From Nocardiopsis alborubida (lineage in GTDB: Bacteria > Actinomycetota > Actinomycetes > Streptosporangiales > Streptosporangiaceae), in NCBI RefSeq assembly GCF_012396365.1, contig NZ_JAAXPG010000011.1, positions 124,001 through 188,000 of the forward strand: a stretch of DNA of 64,000 nt, read 5' to 3'. The position numbers and the translations under genes were made by a program. How positions within the stretch are numbered: the first letter of the stretch is position 1; each line of letters opens with the position of its first letter. The notes under the pieces are model-generated. The model saw nothing but the letters and a program-made list of their open reading frames with translations, had not been told where the DNA came from and ran no database searches. This document shows, piece after piece, positions 43,166 through 52,140 of the stretch.

Positions 43166-44017
43166 ATGGCGAGCCACGAGTTCACGAGCATCCGCTCACC
43201 CAGGATCAAGGGGGTTCGGCGGCTCGCCAAGCGCACCTTCCGCCAACGCGAGCGGCGCTTCCTCGCCGAGGGCCCGCAGGCAGTGCGCGAGGCCCTGGCC
43301 GCCGCGGTCGACGGTACCCGGGGGCGGTCCCCCCACGGAGGGACCGCCCCCGGGGTGGTCGAGGTCTACGCCACCGCGGAGGCCATGCAGCGCCACATCG
43401 ACCTGGTGGACGCCGCCCGCGCGGTGGACGTGCCCACCCACAGGGTCAGCCTGGACGTGATGTCGGAGCTGGCCCAGACGGTCACCCCGCAGGGGATCAT
43501 CGCGGTCTGCGAGTTCGTCGACGTCCCCCTGGAGCAGGTCGGCGACGTCCGACTCGCGGCCGTGCTCTCCCACGTCCGCGACCCGGGCAACGCGGGTACG
43601 GTGCTGCGCACCGCCGACGCGGCCGGCGCCGACGTCGTCATCTTCACCGACGCCTCCGTCGACCCCTACAACGGCAAGTGCGTGCGGGCCTCCGCGGGAA
43701 GCCTGTTCCACCTGCCCGTGGTCGTGGGCGTCCCCGTGGCGCGCGCCGTCGACTTCCTGCGCGGCGTGGGAGCGCGGGTGTGGGCCGCGGACGGCAGCGG
43801 CCAGCGCGACCTGCACGCCGTCGCCGACAGCGGCGACCTGGACGGCCCGGTCGGCTGGGTGTTCGGCAACGAGGCCTGGGGACTTCCCGAGGAGACCGTC
43901 GCCCTGACCGACGGCGCGGTCAGCGTTCCGATCTACGGCGGGGCCGAAAGCCTGAATCTGGCCACCGCGGCCGCGGTCTGCCTCTACACCACCGCGCGGC
44001 AGCAGCGGCGTTCCTGA
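43166..44017 (+). CDS. SpoU/TrmH-family RNA 2'-O-ribose methyltransferase
   Basis: SPOUT-class methyltransferase of 283 residues acting on 23S rRNA or tRNA ribose with S-adenosylmethionine. The N-terminal substrate-binding region (FRQRERRFLAEGPQAVREAL) resembles an L30e-like fold. The knot domain has SHVRDPGNAGTVLRTADAAGAD, GWVFGNEAWGLPEE and IYGGAESLNLATAAAVCLY, the three SpoU motifs. Start ATG 43166 or GTG 43163 directly before it. It follows rplT closely, so is in the ribosomal operon. The exact target base is unknown; resistance methyltransferases share this fold but the position argues for housekeeping. Confidence 0.88.
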   Translation: MASHEFTSIRSPRIKGVRRLAKRTFRQRERRFLAEGPQAVREALAAAVDGTRGRSPHGGTAPGVVEVYATAEAMQRHIDLVDAARAVDVPTHRVSLDVMSELAQTVTPQGIIAVCEFVDVPLEQVGDVRLAAVLSHVRDPGNAGTVLRTADAAGADVVIFTDASVDPYNGKCVRASAGSLFHLPVVVGVPVARAVDFLRGVGARVWAADGSGQRDLHAVADSGDLDGPVGWVFGNEAWGLPEETVALTDGAVSVPIYGGAESLNLATAAAVCLYTTARQQRRS

Positions 44018-44553
44018 GCCGGTCCGGACTGATTCGGATCGGCCCAGCTCACGGCGGGGTCAGTCACTGAGGGTTACTGTCCGGGTGCGTTTTCGGGGCT
44101 CCCGGGCGCGGGTCCGACCCCCGGCGCCCGTGCGGGTTCCGGGTGCCGCGTTCGTCCGAAGTGCACGTGCACCGGCACCGCCTGCCTATAGGGTCGGGGC
44201 CGAGGGATCCCGGGAGGGTCCATGCGCGTCACGCGTAGGGCCCGGCGGGCTACCCGTGTCACGGGTGCGACGCTGTGTCCTTCCTGCCCCACCCGGCAGG
44301 CTTGACGACACCGCGTGAGCACGCGCCGCGCGCTCGGGCCCGCGGTCCCCGTTCCCGGGCGGTGAGCCGCCGGTAGGGGGCTTGTACGCTCGTCTGTCGT
44401 CGGGCGCCCGTTCCCGGGTCGCGAGGCGTACCAGGTGGAAGTGCAGGGTAGACAACCTGCGGTGGTGACCACGGGTGTTGCGGACACGACCGGTCAGCGG
44501 TCCTCGGCCCAGGAGCCTGTGGTCGTGGACCTTCAAGGGGAGCGGGGAGAGGC
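44018..44553 (+). other. Intergenic region between the SpoU gene and the histidine kinase
   Basis: This 536-base gap has no credible gene; open frames are Arg/Pro-rich shadows. A hairpin CCCGTG-TCA-CGGG lies near 44253-44266. TACGCT near 44384 could be a -10 for the kinase. I see nothing else. Confidence 0.25.
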
Positions 44554-45693
44554 GTGGGCAGCGGCCGGCAGGTGGACCACCCGGCGGAGGACTCGGGCAG
44601 CGGGACCGCTCACGTCCCCGCGGCCCTGTGGGAGGTCGACGGCGGCTCGCCCGCGGGACCTGGCGGCACCCCGCTGCACGCGGACGACCTGCCCGACGGC
44701 GTCGTCGTGGCCGACTCCCGCGGTCGCGTCGTGCTCTTCAACACCCAGGCCGCCCATGTCCTGGGCATCCCCGCCGAGTCCGCCCTGGGTCGCGACTACC
44801 GCGCCGTCCTGCCCCTCCTGGGCATCGACGGAAACGACTGGTGGCAGGCCAGCGACCCCTACGGCGGCGCGCGCGACCGCGTCCGCCAGGCCGAGCGCGC
44901 CCTCCTGCTGCCCGACGACCGCGAGGTCCTCGTCGCCGCGCGCTACGTGCGCGCCCGCCCCGGGGGAGAGCTCGTCCGCCTGGTCGTCACCCTCCGGGAC
45001 GCCTCCGCGCACGCCGAGCGCTCCCGCGCCGACCTGGTCTCGGAGGTTGCCCACGAACTGCGCTCACCCCTGACCAGCGTCAAGGGCTTCACCTCCACCC
45101 TGCTCGCCAAGTGGGAACGGCTCACCGACAAGCAGAAGCTGTTCATGCTGGAGACGGTCAACGCCGACGCCGACCGTGTCACGCGCCTCATCCACGACCT
45201 GCTCGACGTCTCCCGCATAGAGTCGGGACGCCTGGAGGTGCGCCGCCAGGTGGTGGACCTGCCCGAAGCCGTGCGCCGGGTCGTGGCCGGCCGCGTCGCC
45301 TCCGGGGAACCGGAGGAGCGCTTCCGGGTCGAGACCCGCGGGGAGCTCCCGCGCATGTGGCTCGACGCCGACAAGATCGAGCAGATCCTGTCGAACCTCG
45401 TGGAAAACGGGGTGCGGCACGGCGCTGGTACTGTCAGTGTCGTGATCGAGCCCTGCGAGGGAGGAACAGCGGTGTCGGTGCGCGACGAGGGCCAGGGCAT
45501 AGCGCCCGAGACCATTCCGCGCGTCTTCCGCCAGTTCTGGCGCAGCAAGCGCCGGGGCGGAACCGGCCTCGGACTGTTCATCGTCAAGGGCCTCGTCGAG
45601 GCCCACGGCGGCACGATCACCGTCGGACGCGCCCCCAGCGGCGGCGCGGAGTTCCGATTTACCATGCCCGCCGGGGCACCCGAGTTCGTCTGA
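44554..45693 (+). CDS. Orphan PAS histidine kinase
   Basis: Soluble sensor kinase of 379 residues. An N-terminal PAS domain (about 44-140: LPDGVVVADSRGRVVLFNTQAAHVLGI) leads to the phospho-acceptor EVAHELRSPLTSVKG (His near 169) and a HATPase domain with LSNLVENGVRHG (N), RDEGQGI (G1) and GGTGLGLFIVKGL (G2). No transmembrane segment is predicted, so the signal is likely internal. GTG 44554 follows GGGGAGAGG. No response regulator is adjacent. A kinase in this place, between the SpoU gene and pheS, is also what I recall from Streptomyces, so it is conserved rather than acquired. Confidence 0.9.
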   Translation: MGSGRQVDHPAEDSGSGTAHVPAALWEVDGGSPAGPGGTPLHADDLPDGVVVADSRGRVVLFNTQAAHVLGIPAESALGRDYRAVLPLLGIDGNDWWQASDPYGGARDRVRQAERALLLPDDREVLVAARYVRARPGGELVRLVVTLRDASAHAERSRADLVSEVAHELRSPLTSVKGFTSTLLAKWERLTDKQKLFMLETVNADADRVTRLIHDLLDVSRIESGRLEVRRQVVDLPEAVRRVVAGRVASGEPEERFRVETRGELPRMWLDADKIEQILSNLVENGVRHGAGTVSVVIEPCEGGTAVSVRDEGQGIAPETIPRVFRQFWRSKRRGGTGLGLFIVKGLVEAHGGTITVGRAPSGGAEFRFTMPAGAPEFV

Positions 45694-45879
45694 GGCCCTC
45701 AGACCCTCCAGCCTCCCCGGTGGGCGCAACGGCGTGCCCCGGGCCCCGCGACACACGTCCTTGGCCGGGCCCGCCCGAAATCCGCCTGTGCTCTTCCTGT
45801 CGGCTTCGTCCGCCCCGCCGCGGACCGTGACTGCCGCCCGTCCTCCATGCCGGGGACGTCGGCGGCGAGGCAACCAACC

Positions 45880-46998
45880 ATGTCTGCACCGAACAATTCC
45901 TTCGACCCGGTCGAGGTGACCCCCCTGCACCCCGACGAGGTCGCCCGCATGCGCGAGGAGGCGCTGGCCGCCGTCGAGGCCGCCGCCGACCTCGCCGAAC
46001 TCAAGGAGGTCCGGCTCGCGCACGCCTCGGACCGCTCCCCGCTGGCCCTGGCCAACCGGGAGATCGGCGCGCTCCCCCCCGCGGCCAAGGCCGACGCGGG
46101 CAAGCGCGTGGGCGGCGCCCGCCGCGACGTCGGCCAGGCCCTCAAGGCCCGCCAGGCGGTCCTGGAGGCCGAGCGCGACGAGCGCGTCCTCATCGAGGAG
46201 CGCGTCGACGTCACCCTGCCCTGGGACCGGGCCCCGCGCGGCTCCCGCCACCCGCTGACCACCGTCGCCGAGCGCGTGGCCGACATCTTCGTCGGCATGG
46301 GCTTCGAGATCGCCGAGGGCCCCGAGATCGAGGCGGAGTGGTTCAACTTCGACGCCCTCAACTTCAAGCCCGACCACCCCGCCCGCACGATGCAGGACAC
46401 CTTCTTCGTGCAGGGCCCCGACGGGGGCGAGACCGGCCTGGTCATGCGCACCCACACCTCGCCGGTGCAGATCCGCGCCCTGCTCTCGCGGGAGCTGCCG
46501 GTGTACGTGGTCGCGCCCGGCAAGACCTTCCGCACCGACGAGCTCGACGCCACCCACAGCCCCGTCTTCCACCAGCTGGAGGGACTGGTCGTGGACCGGG
46601 GCGTCACCCTGGCGCACCTGCGCGGGGCCATCGACGCCTACGTCGAGGGTGTGTTCGGCGAGGGACTGCGCACGCGCTTCCGCGCCTCCTACTTCCCCTT
46701 CACCGAGCCCTCCGCCGAGGTCGACATGGAGTGCTTCGTGTGCCGGGGCGCCTCCGTGGGCAACCCGGACGCGTCCTGCCGCACCTGCTCCAGCGAGGGC
46801 TGGATCGAGATCGGCGGCTGCGGCGTGGTCAACCCCCGCGTGCTCACCGCCGCTGGCGTGGACCCCGAGGTCTACACGGGCTGGGCCTTCGGCCTGGGAA
46901 TCGAACGGACACTGATGTTCGCGCACGGGGTGCGCGACATGCACGACATGGTCGAGGGCGACATCCGCTTCACCTCGGCGTTCGGGAGTGAGAACTGA
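45880..46998 (+). CDS. pheS: Phenylalanyl-tRNA synthetase alpha subunit
   Basis: Catalytic subunit of the (alpha-beta)2 enzyme. It has 372 residues. The N-terminal coiled coil (about 10-110) contacts tRNA. Class II motifs are visible: [28 protein letters not shown], motif 2 [19 protein letters not shown], and motif 3 [19 protein letters not shown] CxxC-type Cys cluster (CFVCRG with CRTC) precedes [10 protein letters not shown] and could hold zinc. ATG 45880 follows GGCGAGG. The stop overlaps the pheT start in a TGATG junction. Confidence 0.95.
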   Translation: MSAPNNSFDPVEVTPLHPDEVARMREEALAAVEAAADLAELKEVRLAHASDRSPLALANREIGALPPAAKADAGKRVGGARRDVGQALKARQAVLEAERDERVLIEERVDVTLPWDRAPRGSRHPLTTVAERVADIFVGMGFEIAEGPEIEAEWFNFDALNFKPDHPARTMQDTFFVQGPDGGETGLVMRTHTSPVQIRALLSRELPVYVVAPGKTFRTDELDATHSPVFHQLEGLVVDRGVTLAHLRGAIDAYVEGVFGEGLRTRFRASYFPFTEPSAEVDMECFVCRGASVGNPDASCRTCSSEGWIEIGGCGVVNPRVLTAAGVDPEVYTGWAFGLGIERTLMFAHGVRDMHDMVEGDIRFTSAFGSEN

Positions 46999-49484
46999 TG
47001 CGCGTCCCCCTGAGCTGGCTGCGGGAGTACGTCGACCTTCCGGTCGGCACCACCGCCCGCGAACTCGCCGGCCGCCTCACGCTGGCGGGCCTGGAGGTCG
47101 AGACCGTCGACGAGCTCGGCTCCGACATCACCGGCCCCATCGTGTACGGCCGCGTGCTGGAGATCGAGGAGCTCACCGGGTTCAAGAAGCCCATCCGCTA
47201 CTGCCGGGTCGACGTGGGCGGGGCCAACGGCACCGGCGAGCCGCAGGAGATCGTCTGCGGCGCCCGCAACTTCTCCGAGGGCGACCTCGTCGTGGTCTGC
47301 CTGCCCGGCGCCGAACTGCCCGGGGGCTTCCGGATCGGCGCCCGCAAGACCTACGGCCGGATGTCGGCGGGCATGATCTGCTCCGCCAGCGAGCTGGGCC
47401 TGTGGGAGGACCACAGCGGCATCGTCGTCCTGCCCGAGGGCTTCGGCGCGGTGGGCGAGGACGCCATCGGACCGCTCGGCCTGCGCGAGGACGTCCTGGA
47501 CATCGCCGTCACGCCCGACCGCGGCTACGCGCTGTCCCTGCGCGGCGTGGCCCGCGACGCCGCCGCGCTGTACGGGGTGGACCTTCGCGACCCGGCCGAC
47601 GTCGCCGTCGCCGAGTCCGGCGGCGAGGGCCACCCCGCCGAGATCGACCCCGCCCTGTGCGACCGCTACGTCCTGCGCGGCGCCACCGGGTTCGACCCCG
47701 ACGCGCCCAGCCCGCTGTGGATGAAGCGCCGCCTGCACCAGTGCGGCGTGCGCCCCGTCTCCCTGGCCGTCGACGTCACCAACTACGTGATGCTCGAACT
47801 CGGCCAGCCGCTGCACGCCTGGGACCGCGCCCGGCTTCGGGGCCCCCTGCGGGTGCGCGCCGCCGGGGCGGGGGAGAAGCTGGAGACCCTGGACCACGTC
47901 CAGCGCTCCCTGGACACCGACGACATCGTCATCGCCGACGACAGCGGCCCGGTCAACATCGCCGGGGTCATGGGCGGCCTGACCACGGAGATCTCCCTCA
48001 CCAGCACCGAGGTGCTGGTCGAGGCCGCGCACTTCGACGCCATGCACATCGCCCGCGCCTCGCGGCGCCACCAGCTGTCCTCGGAGTCCTCCCGCCGCTT
48101 CGAGCGCGGCGTGGACTCTGCCGTTCAGCTGGCCGCCGCCACCCGCGCGGTCGAGCTGCTCGCCGAGCTGGGCGGCGCCACGGTCGAGACCGCCTACACC
48201 CACCTGGACCGCACCGTCGCGCGCGAGCCGGTCACGGTGCGGGCCTCCCACGCGGGCGCCGTCGCCGGGGTGGACTACCCCGAGGGCACCACGCGGCGGT
48301 GGCTGCGCGCCGTCGGCTGCGAGGTGGAGGCCGACGGGGACCTGCTGAGGGTCGTTCCGCCCAGTTGGCGACCCGACATCACCGACCCCAACGACCTCGC
48401 CGAGGAGGTCATCCGCTTCGAGGGCTACGAGAACATCCCCTCGGTCCGCCCGCGGGCCTCGGGCCGCGGCCTGACCGCGAGCCAGCGCCTGCGCCGCGCG
48501 GTCGGCCGCACCCTGGCCGGGACCGGCTTCCACGAGGTGCTGAACTACCCCTTCGTCGGCGAACGCGACCTCGACGGCCTCCAGCTGGCGGCCGACGACG
48601 ACCGCCGCGTCGCCCTGCGCCTGGCCAACCCGCTCAACGAGGGCGAGCCGCTGCTGCGCACCACGCTGCTGCCGGGCCTGTTCAAGGCGCTGGCCCGCAA
48701 CGCGGGTCGCGGATTCACCGACGTGGCCCTGTACGAGACGGGCCTGGTCTACCGGCCCCGGCCCGGCGCCCCGCGCGCGCCCATGCTGGCGGTGGACCGC
48801 GGGCCCGACGCCGAGGAACTGGCCCGGATCGAGGCCGCACTGCCGGACCAGCCGCGCCGGGTGGGCGCGGTGATCTCGGGCCACGCCGAACGCGCCGGAT
48901 GGTGGGGCCCGGGCCGGGAGGCCGGCTGGGCCGACGCGATCCAGACCGCGCGCGACGTCGCCCGCGTCGCGGGGGTCGAGCTGGAGGTCGAGGCCGACCA
49001 GCACGCTCCGTGGCACCCGGGTCGCTGCGCCGCGCTGTACGTGCGCGTGGACGGCGAGCGCCTGTTGGTGGGCCACGCCGGTGAGCTGCACCCGCGCACC
49101 GTCCAGGCGTTCGGGCTGCCCGAGCGCACGGCCGCGGTGGAGGTCGAACTCGACCGGATCGAGCGGGCCCGCACCCCGGTCATCGCGCCGGAGATCTCCA
49201 CGTACCCGGTGGCCACGCAGGACGTGGCCCTGGTCGTGGACTCCTCGGTGCCGGTCGGCCAGGTCAGCGCCGCGCTGGCCGAGGGCGCCGGTGAGCTGCT
49301 GGAGAGCGTGCGCCTGTTCGACGTCTACACCGGGGACCAGGTCGGTGAGGGCGGCAAGTCGGTGGCCTTCGCCCTGCGCTTCCGGGCCGCCGACCGGACG
49401 CTGACGGCCGAGGAGGCCGGAGCGGCCCGCGACGCGGCCGTCGCCCGGGCGACCGAGCTCACGGGGGCCGTCCTGCGCGGCTGA
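46998..49484 (+). CDS. pheT: Phenylalanyl-tRNA synthetase beta subunit
   Basis: Non-catalytic and editing subunit of 828 residues. Order: EMAP-like tRNA-binding domain (about 38-150, with [12 protein letters not shown] and [14 protein letters not shown]), B3/B4 editing domain (190-400), B5 domain ([15 protein letters not shown]), the catalytic-like core ([11 protein letters not shown]), and the C-terminal FDX-ACB domain ([23 protein letters not shown]). ATG 46998 shares a base with the pheS stop, ensuring balanced production. A terminator follows. Confidence 0.95.
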   Translation: MRVPLSWLREYVDLPVGTTARELAGRLTLAGLEVETVDELGSDITGPIVYGRVLEIEELTGFKKPIRYCRVDVGGANGTGEPQEIVCGARNFSEGDLVVVCLPGAELPGGFRIGARKTYGRMSAGMICSASELGLWEDHSGIVVLPEGFGAVGEDAIGPLGLREDVLDIAVTPDRGYALSLRGVARDAAALYGVDLRDPADVAVAESGGEGHPAEIDPALCDRYVLRGATGFDPDAPSPLWMKRRLHQCGVRPVSLAVDVTNYVMLELGQPLHAWDRARLRGPLRVRAAGAGEKLETLDHVQRSLDTDDIVIADDSGPVNIAGVMGGLTTEISLTSTEVLVEAAHFDAMHIARASRRHQLSSESSRRFERGVDSAVQLAAATRAVELLAELGGATVETAYTHLDRTVAREPVTVRASHAGAVAGVDYPEGTTRRWLRAVGCEVEADGDLLRVVPPSWRPDITDPNDLAEEVIRFEGYENIPSVRPRASGRGLTASQRLRRAVGRTLAGTGFHEVLNYPFVGERDLDGLQLAADDDRRVALRLANPLNEGEPLLRTTLLPGLFKALARNAGRGFTDVALYETGLVYRPRPGAPRAPMLAVDRGPDAEELARIEAALPDQPRRVGAVISGHAERAGWWGPGREAGWADAIQTARDVARVAGVELEVEADQHAPWHPGRCAALYVRVDGERLLVGHAGELHPRTVQAFGLPERTAAVEVELDRIERARTPVIAPEISTYPVATQDVALVVDSSVPVGQVSAALAEGAGELLESVRLFDVYTGDQVGEGGKSVAFALRFRAADRTLTAEEAGAARDAAVARATELTGAVLRG

Positions 49485-49552
49485 GCCAGGGGACCGTTCC
49501 GCGCGGCCGAGCGCGGGGCCGTCCCGCGCGGCCCGGGCGCGTGTTTGGGCCG

Positions 49553-49599
49553 GGGCGGGGCCGGTCACTTCCCGGGTACGGGGGTGGCCGGCCCCGCCC
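49553..49599 (+). terminator. pheT operon terminator
   Basis: A 16-bp stem with one G-U pair (49553-49568 with 49584-49599) has a 15-base loop and begins about 70 bases past the pheT stop. No U-run. Confidence 0.6.
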
Positions 49600-49614
49600 T
49601 CGTGTGTACGCGGG

Positions 49615-49636
49615 TCCGCGCGCCGGGTGTGGCGCG
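49615..49636 (+). repeat. 22-nt direct repeat, left copy
   Basis: TCCGCGCGCCGGGTGTG, then G, then CGCG. The right copy at 51355-51376 differs only by A at the eighteenth base. Together they bracket the aminotransferase gene and its terminator, a segment of about 1.74 kb. Confidence 0.6.
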
Positions 49637-49937
49637 GGGGTCGCACACCGTCACGCCACGCCACGCGTGTCGGTGAAAGCTCCGTCGGCGACGCCGGATT
49701 CCAGATTGTTTTTCGGCGTGTTTTTCCAGACCAGCAAGGGTTTTGTCGCTGACCCCCGAGGGTAGCCGGCATGAAGTTTGTGTTTCGGGGCATGGATCTT
49801 CGTTTTGGCTCTTGCTGTGAGGTGGGTCGCACGCTTAGCCTGCAAGCACCTGCCACCAACGGGCGCCCGTGTGCAGGCTGGATCAACCTGAGTTTTCCAC
49901 TGCGCTCTCGCGCATGACACGGCTCGGAGGTCGCCAT
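49637..49937 (+). promoter_or_regulatory. AT-rich upstream region of the aminotransferase gene
   Basis: Roughly 300 bases much richer in T than the genome (repeated GTTTTTC near 49706-49727, TTTTGTCGC, GTTTTGGC). No gene is seen. GGTTTTGTCGC near 49739-49749 is the reverse complement of GCGACAAAACC at 51381-51391 on the other side of the gene. A start near the aminotransferase ATG is plausible but no clear -10/-35 pair was found. The composition suggests acquired DNA or a protein-bound regulatory region. Confidence 0.35.
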
Positions 49938-51245
49938 ATGACCGAAACGGTTGTCTCGTCCGCACTCGCTCCCACGCAACAGCGGGAGCCCAGCCGCCTC
50001 TGGCACACCTTCTGCGATATGAACACGGTGGTCAGGGGTCCGGAGTTCATGGTGGCCCGCGCTGAGGGCGTGTGGCTCTGGGACAGCTCCGGTGACCGCT
50101 ACCTGGACGGTACGGCCAGCCTCTGGTACTGCAACGTCGGCCACGGCCGTACCGAGATCGCGGACGCGGTCCACCGCCAGATCAGCACCCTGGACGCCTA
50201 CACGGTCTACGGGGACTTCGCCAACGGGCCCGCGGTGGAACTGTGCGAGCGCCTGGCCTCGCACGCCCCGGTGGCCGACCCGCGGGTGATCCTGACCTGC
50301 GGGGGAGGGGAGTCCATCGACACGGCCGCCAAGCTGGCGCGGCGGTACTGGGCGGTCACCGGTCAGCCCGCGCGCACCCACCTGATCAGCCGGACCGGCG
50401 GCTACCACGGCCTGCACGGGTTCGGCACGAGCATCTCGGGCATGGACCGGTTCCGCAGCGGCTACGGCAGGCTGGTCGAGGACACCTCCGTGGTGCCCCA
50501 CGACTCTGCCGAGGCCCTGGAGGCCGAGATCCTCAGGGTCGGCCCCGAGCGGGTCGCGGCCTTCTTCGCCGAGCCGGTGGTCGGCGCGGGCGGGGTCTTC
50601 CTGCCGCAGGACGGCTACTTCGCCGAGGTGTCGCGGATCTGCCACAAGTACGGCGTGCTGTTCGTCGTCGACAGCGTCATCTGCGGTTTCGCCCGGTTGG
50701 GGAACTGGTTCGGCATCGAGCGCTTCGGTGTCGACCCGGACATGATCGTCTTCGCCAAGGGCGTCTCCAGCGGGTACCTGCCGCTGGGCGGCGTCGTGGT
50801 CAGCGGACGCGTGGCCGACCCCTTCTACAACGGCGAGGGCAACCCGTTCCTGCACGGGACCACCTACGCCGGGCACCCGACGGCGTGCGCGGCGGCGATG
50901 GCCAACCTGGACATCCTGGAGCGCGAGGACCTGTTCACGGTGTCGCTGGAGATCGAGCGCCAGCTGGACGGCGCGCTGCGCGGTCTGGCCGACCACCCGA
51001 TGGTGGCCGAGGTCCGCTCGGGCCTGGGCGTCATGGGCGCGGTGGAGCTCACCGAGGAGGCTCTGAGCGGACGGGGGATCACCACCCAGGAGGTGTTCGC
51101 CGAGGCGAGGGCCCGCGGTGTGATCGTACGGCCGGTTCCCACGGCGCTGCTCGTCTCGCCGCCGCTCATCATCACCTGGGAGCAGATCGACCACATGGTG
51201 TCCACCCTGTCGGCCGCGCTGGACGCGGTCGCGGCCCGGCACTGA
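49938..51245 (+). CDS. Class III (omega-amino acid type) aminotransferase
   Basis: PLP enzyme of 435 residues of the fold type I, subgroup III family, which moves amino groups from omega-amino acids, polyamines or other amines to pyruvate or 2-oxoglutarate. GGGESIDTAAKLARRYW is the family's phosphate-cup start, GGYHGLHGFG follows, the pyridine-N Asp lies in VVDSVICGFARLGNW (usually DEV-x-x-GFGR, so Glu is Ser), and the PLP Lys in IVFAKGVSSGYLPLGGV. ATG 49938 has GGAGG seven bases upstream. The gene has its own AT-rich promoter region and terminator. Its neighbours, a MarR regulator and a FAD amine oxidase, suggest amine or beta-alanine/polyamine catabolism. Exact substrate unknown. Confidence 0.85.
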   Translation: MTETVVSSALAPTQQREPSRLWHTFCDMNTVVRGPEFMVARAEGVWLWDSSGDRYLDGTASLWYCNVGHGRTEIADAVHRQISTLDAYTVYGDFANGPAVELCERLASHAPVADPRVILTCGGGESIDTAAKLARRYWAVTGQPARTHLISRTGGYHGLHGFGTSISGMDRFRSGYGRLVEDTSVVPHDSAEALEAEILRVGPERVAAFFAEPVVGAGGVFLPQDGYFAEVSRICHKYGVLFVVDSVICGFARLGNWFGIERFGVDPDMIVFAKGVSSGYLPLGGVVVSGRVADPFYNGEGNPFLHGTTYAGHPTACAAAMANLDILEREDLFTVSLEIERQLDGALRGLADHPMVAEVRSGLGVMGAVELTEEALSGRGITTQEVFAEARARGVIVRPVPTALLVSPPLIITWEQIDHMVSTLSAALDAVAARH

Positions 51246-51283
51246 CCACGGGGCCCCGCCGCGTCCCCGGCGGGGCCCCGTGG
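51246..51283 (+). terminator. Aminotransferase gene terminator
   Basis: A 16-bp perfect stem (51246-51261 with 51268-51283), loop CGTCCC, starts at the base after the stop codon. Confidence 0.8.
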
Positions 51284-51354
51284 AGGAAACCTCCTCCCGC
51301 GGCCGTCCTCTCCGGCCCGTTCCCGCAGCAGCCTTCCCGAGCCCGGTGCGCCAC

Positions 51355-51376
51355 TCCGCGCGCCGGGTGTGACGCG
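51355..51376 (+). repeat. 22-nt direct repeat, right copy
   Basis: TCCGCGCGCCGGGTGTG, then A, then CGCG; the partner of 49615-49636. It lies between the aminotransferase terminator and the MarR operator. Confidence 0.6.
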
Positions 51377-51413
51377 TTCGCGACAAAACCACTGGGCGAA
51401 ACGCCCCGCGTCG

Positions 51414-51426
51414 AGTAAAATTTACT
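51414..51426. promoter_or_regulatory. Predicted MarR operator
   Basis: AGTAAA-A-TTTACT is a perfect 13-bp palindrome in an AT-rich stretch 66 bases before the marR-type start codon. Size and position fit an autoregulatory MarR-family site. The same palindrome was not found upstream of the aminotransferase or oxidase genes. Confidence 0.55.
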
Positions 51427-51491
51427 GGGAAGATATTTCTTGTGGGTGAGATGCGCGTCGGTGTCCGCCCCGGGAGGGACAGGGAGCGGGT

Positions 51492-51971
51492 ATGACCACA
51501 GAGCCGACCGAGGCCGCGGGCAGCGCGACGAGCGACGACGACCTCATCACCGCCTGGGGGCTGGTCCACGAGGCCATGAGCGTCATCCAGCCCAAGCTCC
51601 TGGGCGGCATCACCCCCGACGGAAGGGACATGGCCGGGCCGTGGTTCGAGGTGCTCATACGCCTCCAGCGCACCCCCGGCCACCGGCTGCCCATGAGTCG
51701 TCTGGCCCGTGAGGTCAGCCTGAGCACGGGCGGGTTCACCAAGCTCGCGGACCGCCTGGAGCGCGAGGGCTACCTGGAGCGGGAGAACTGCGCCTCCGAC
51801 CGCCGTGTCGTCTACGCCGTCCTCACCGACAGGGGCCTGGACTTCATCGGCCAGGCGCGCAGCAGGCACGTCGAGCGGTTGCGCGAGCACGTCCTGGGCC
51901 CCCTCGGCGAGGACGGGGTGCGCCGGCTCGCCGCCATCGCGCGTACGCTCCGTGACAGCTCCTGCTGCTGA
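51492..51971 (+). CDS. MarR-family transcriptional regulator
   Basis: Winged-helix regulator of 159 residues. The recognition region is LPMSRLAREVSLSTGGFTKLADRLEREGYLERENCASDRRVVYAVLTDRG (HTH at about 65-95, wing with DRRV), flanked by dimerisation helices. The C-terminus ends RDSSCC, a Cys pair that could sense redox state, though this is only suggestive. ATG 51492 follows AGGGAGCGGGT. It lies between the aminotransferase and oxidase genes, so probably controls one or both in response to an amine or aromatic ligand. Confidence 0.88.
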   Translation: MTTEPTEAAGSATSDDDLITAWGLVHEAMSVIQPKLLGGITPDGRDMAGPWFEVLIRLQRTPGHRLPMSRLAREVSLSTGGFTKLADRLEREGYLERENCASDRRVVYAVLTDRGLDFIGQARSRHVERLREHVLGPLGEDGVRRLAAIARTLRDSSCC

Positions 51972-52140
51972 TGGCGCGTTCGGGTCGGAACTCTGGGTAG
52001 CCGAATCCGTGCCCCTCTGGTGCGTCACCGGCTCCGAAAGCGGGGAAGACATCCCACCGGCCGCCGTTCCCGTGTAGGTTGGCGGAAGTTCGTGGGTCCC
52101 GCGGGGTGGACCGTGAGCGCACAGTTTTTCGGGGGGAATC

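Noticed and set aside
47690..47705. GGGTTCGACCCC, a tRNA T-loop-like string.
   Set aside because: It lies within the pheT reading frame and has no flanking tRNA structure.
49938..51245. Aminotransferase as a second ArgD.
   Set aside because: Motifs (VVDSVICGFARLG, GGGESIDTAAKLARRYW) fit the omega-amino acid type rather than acetylornithine aminotransferase; a normal argD is present at 56705.
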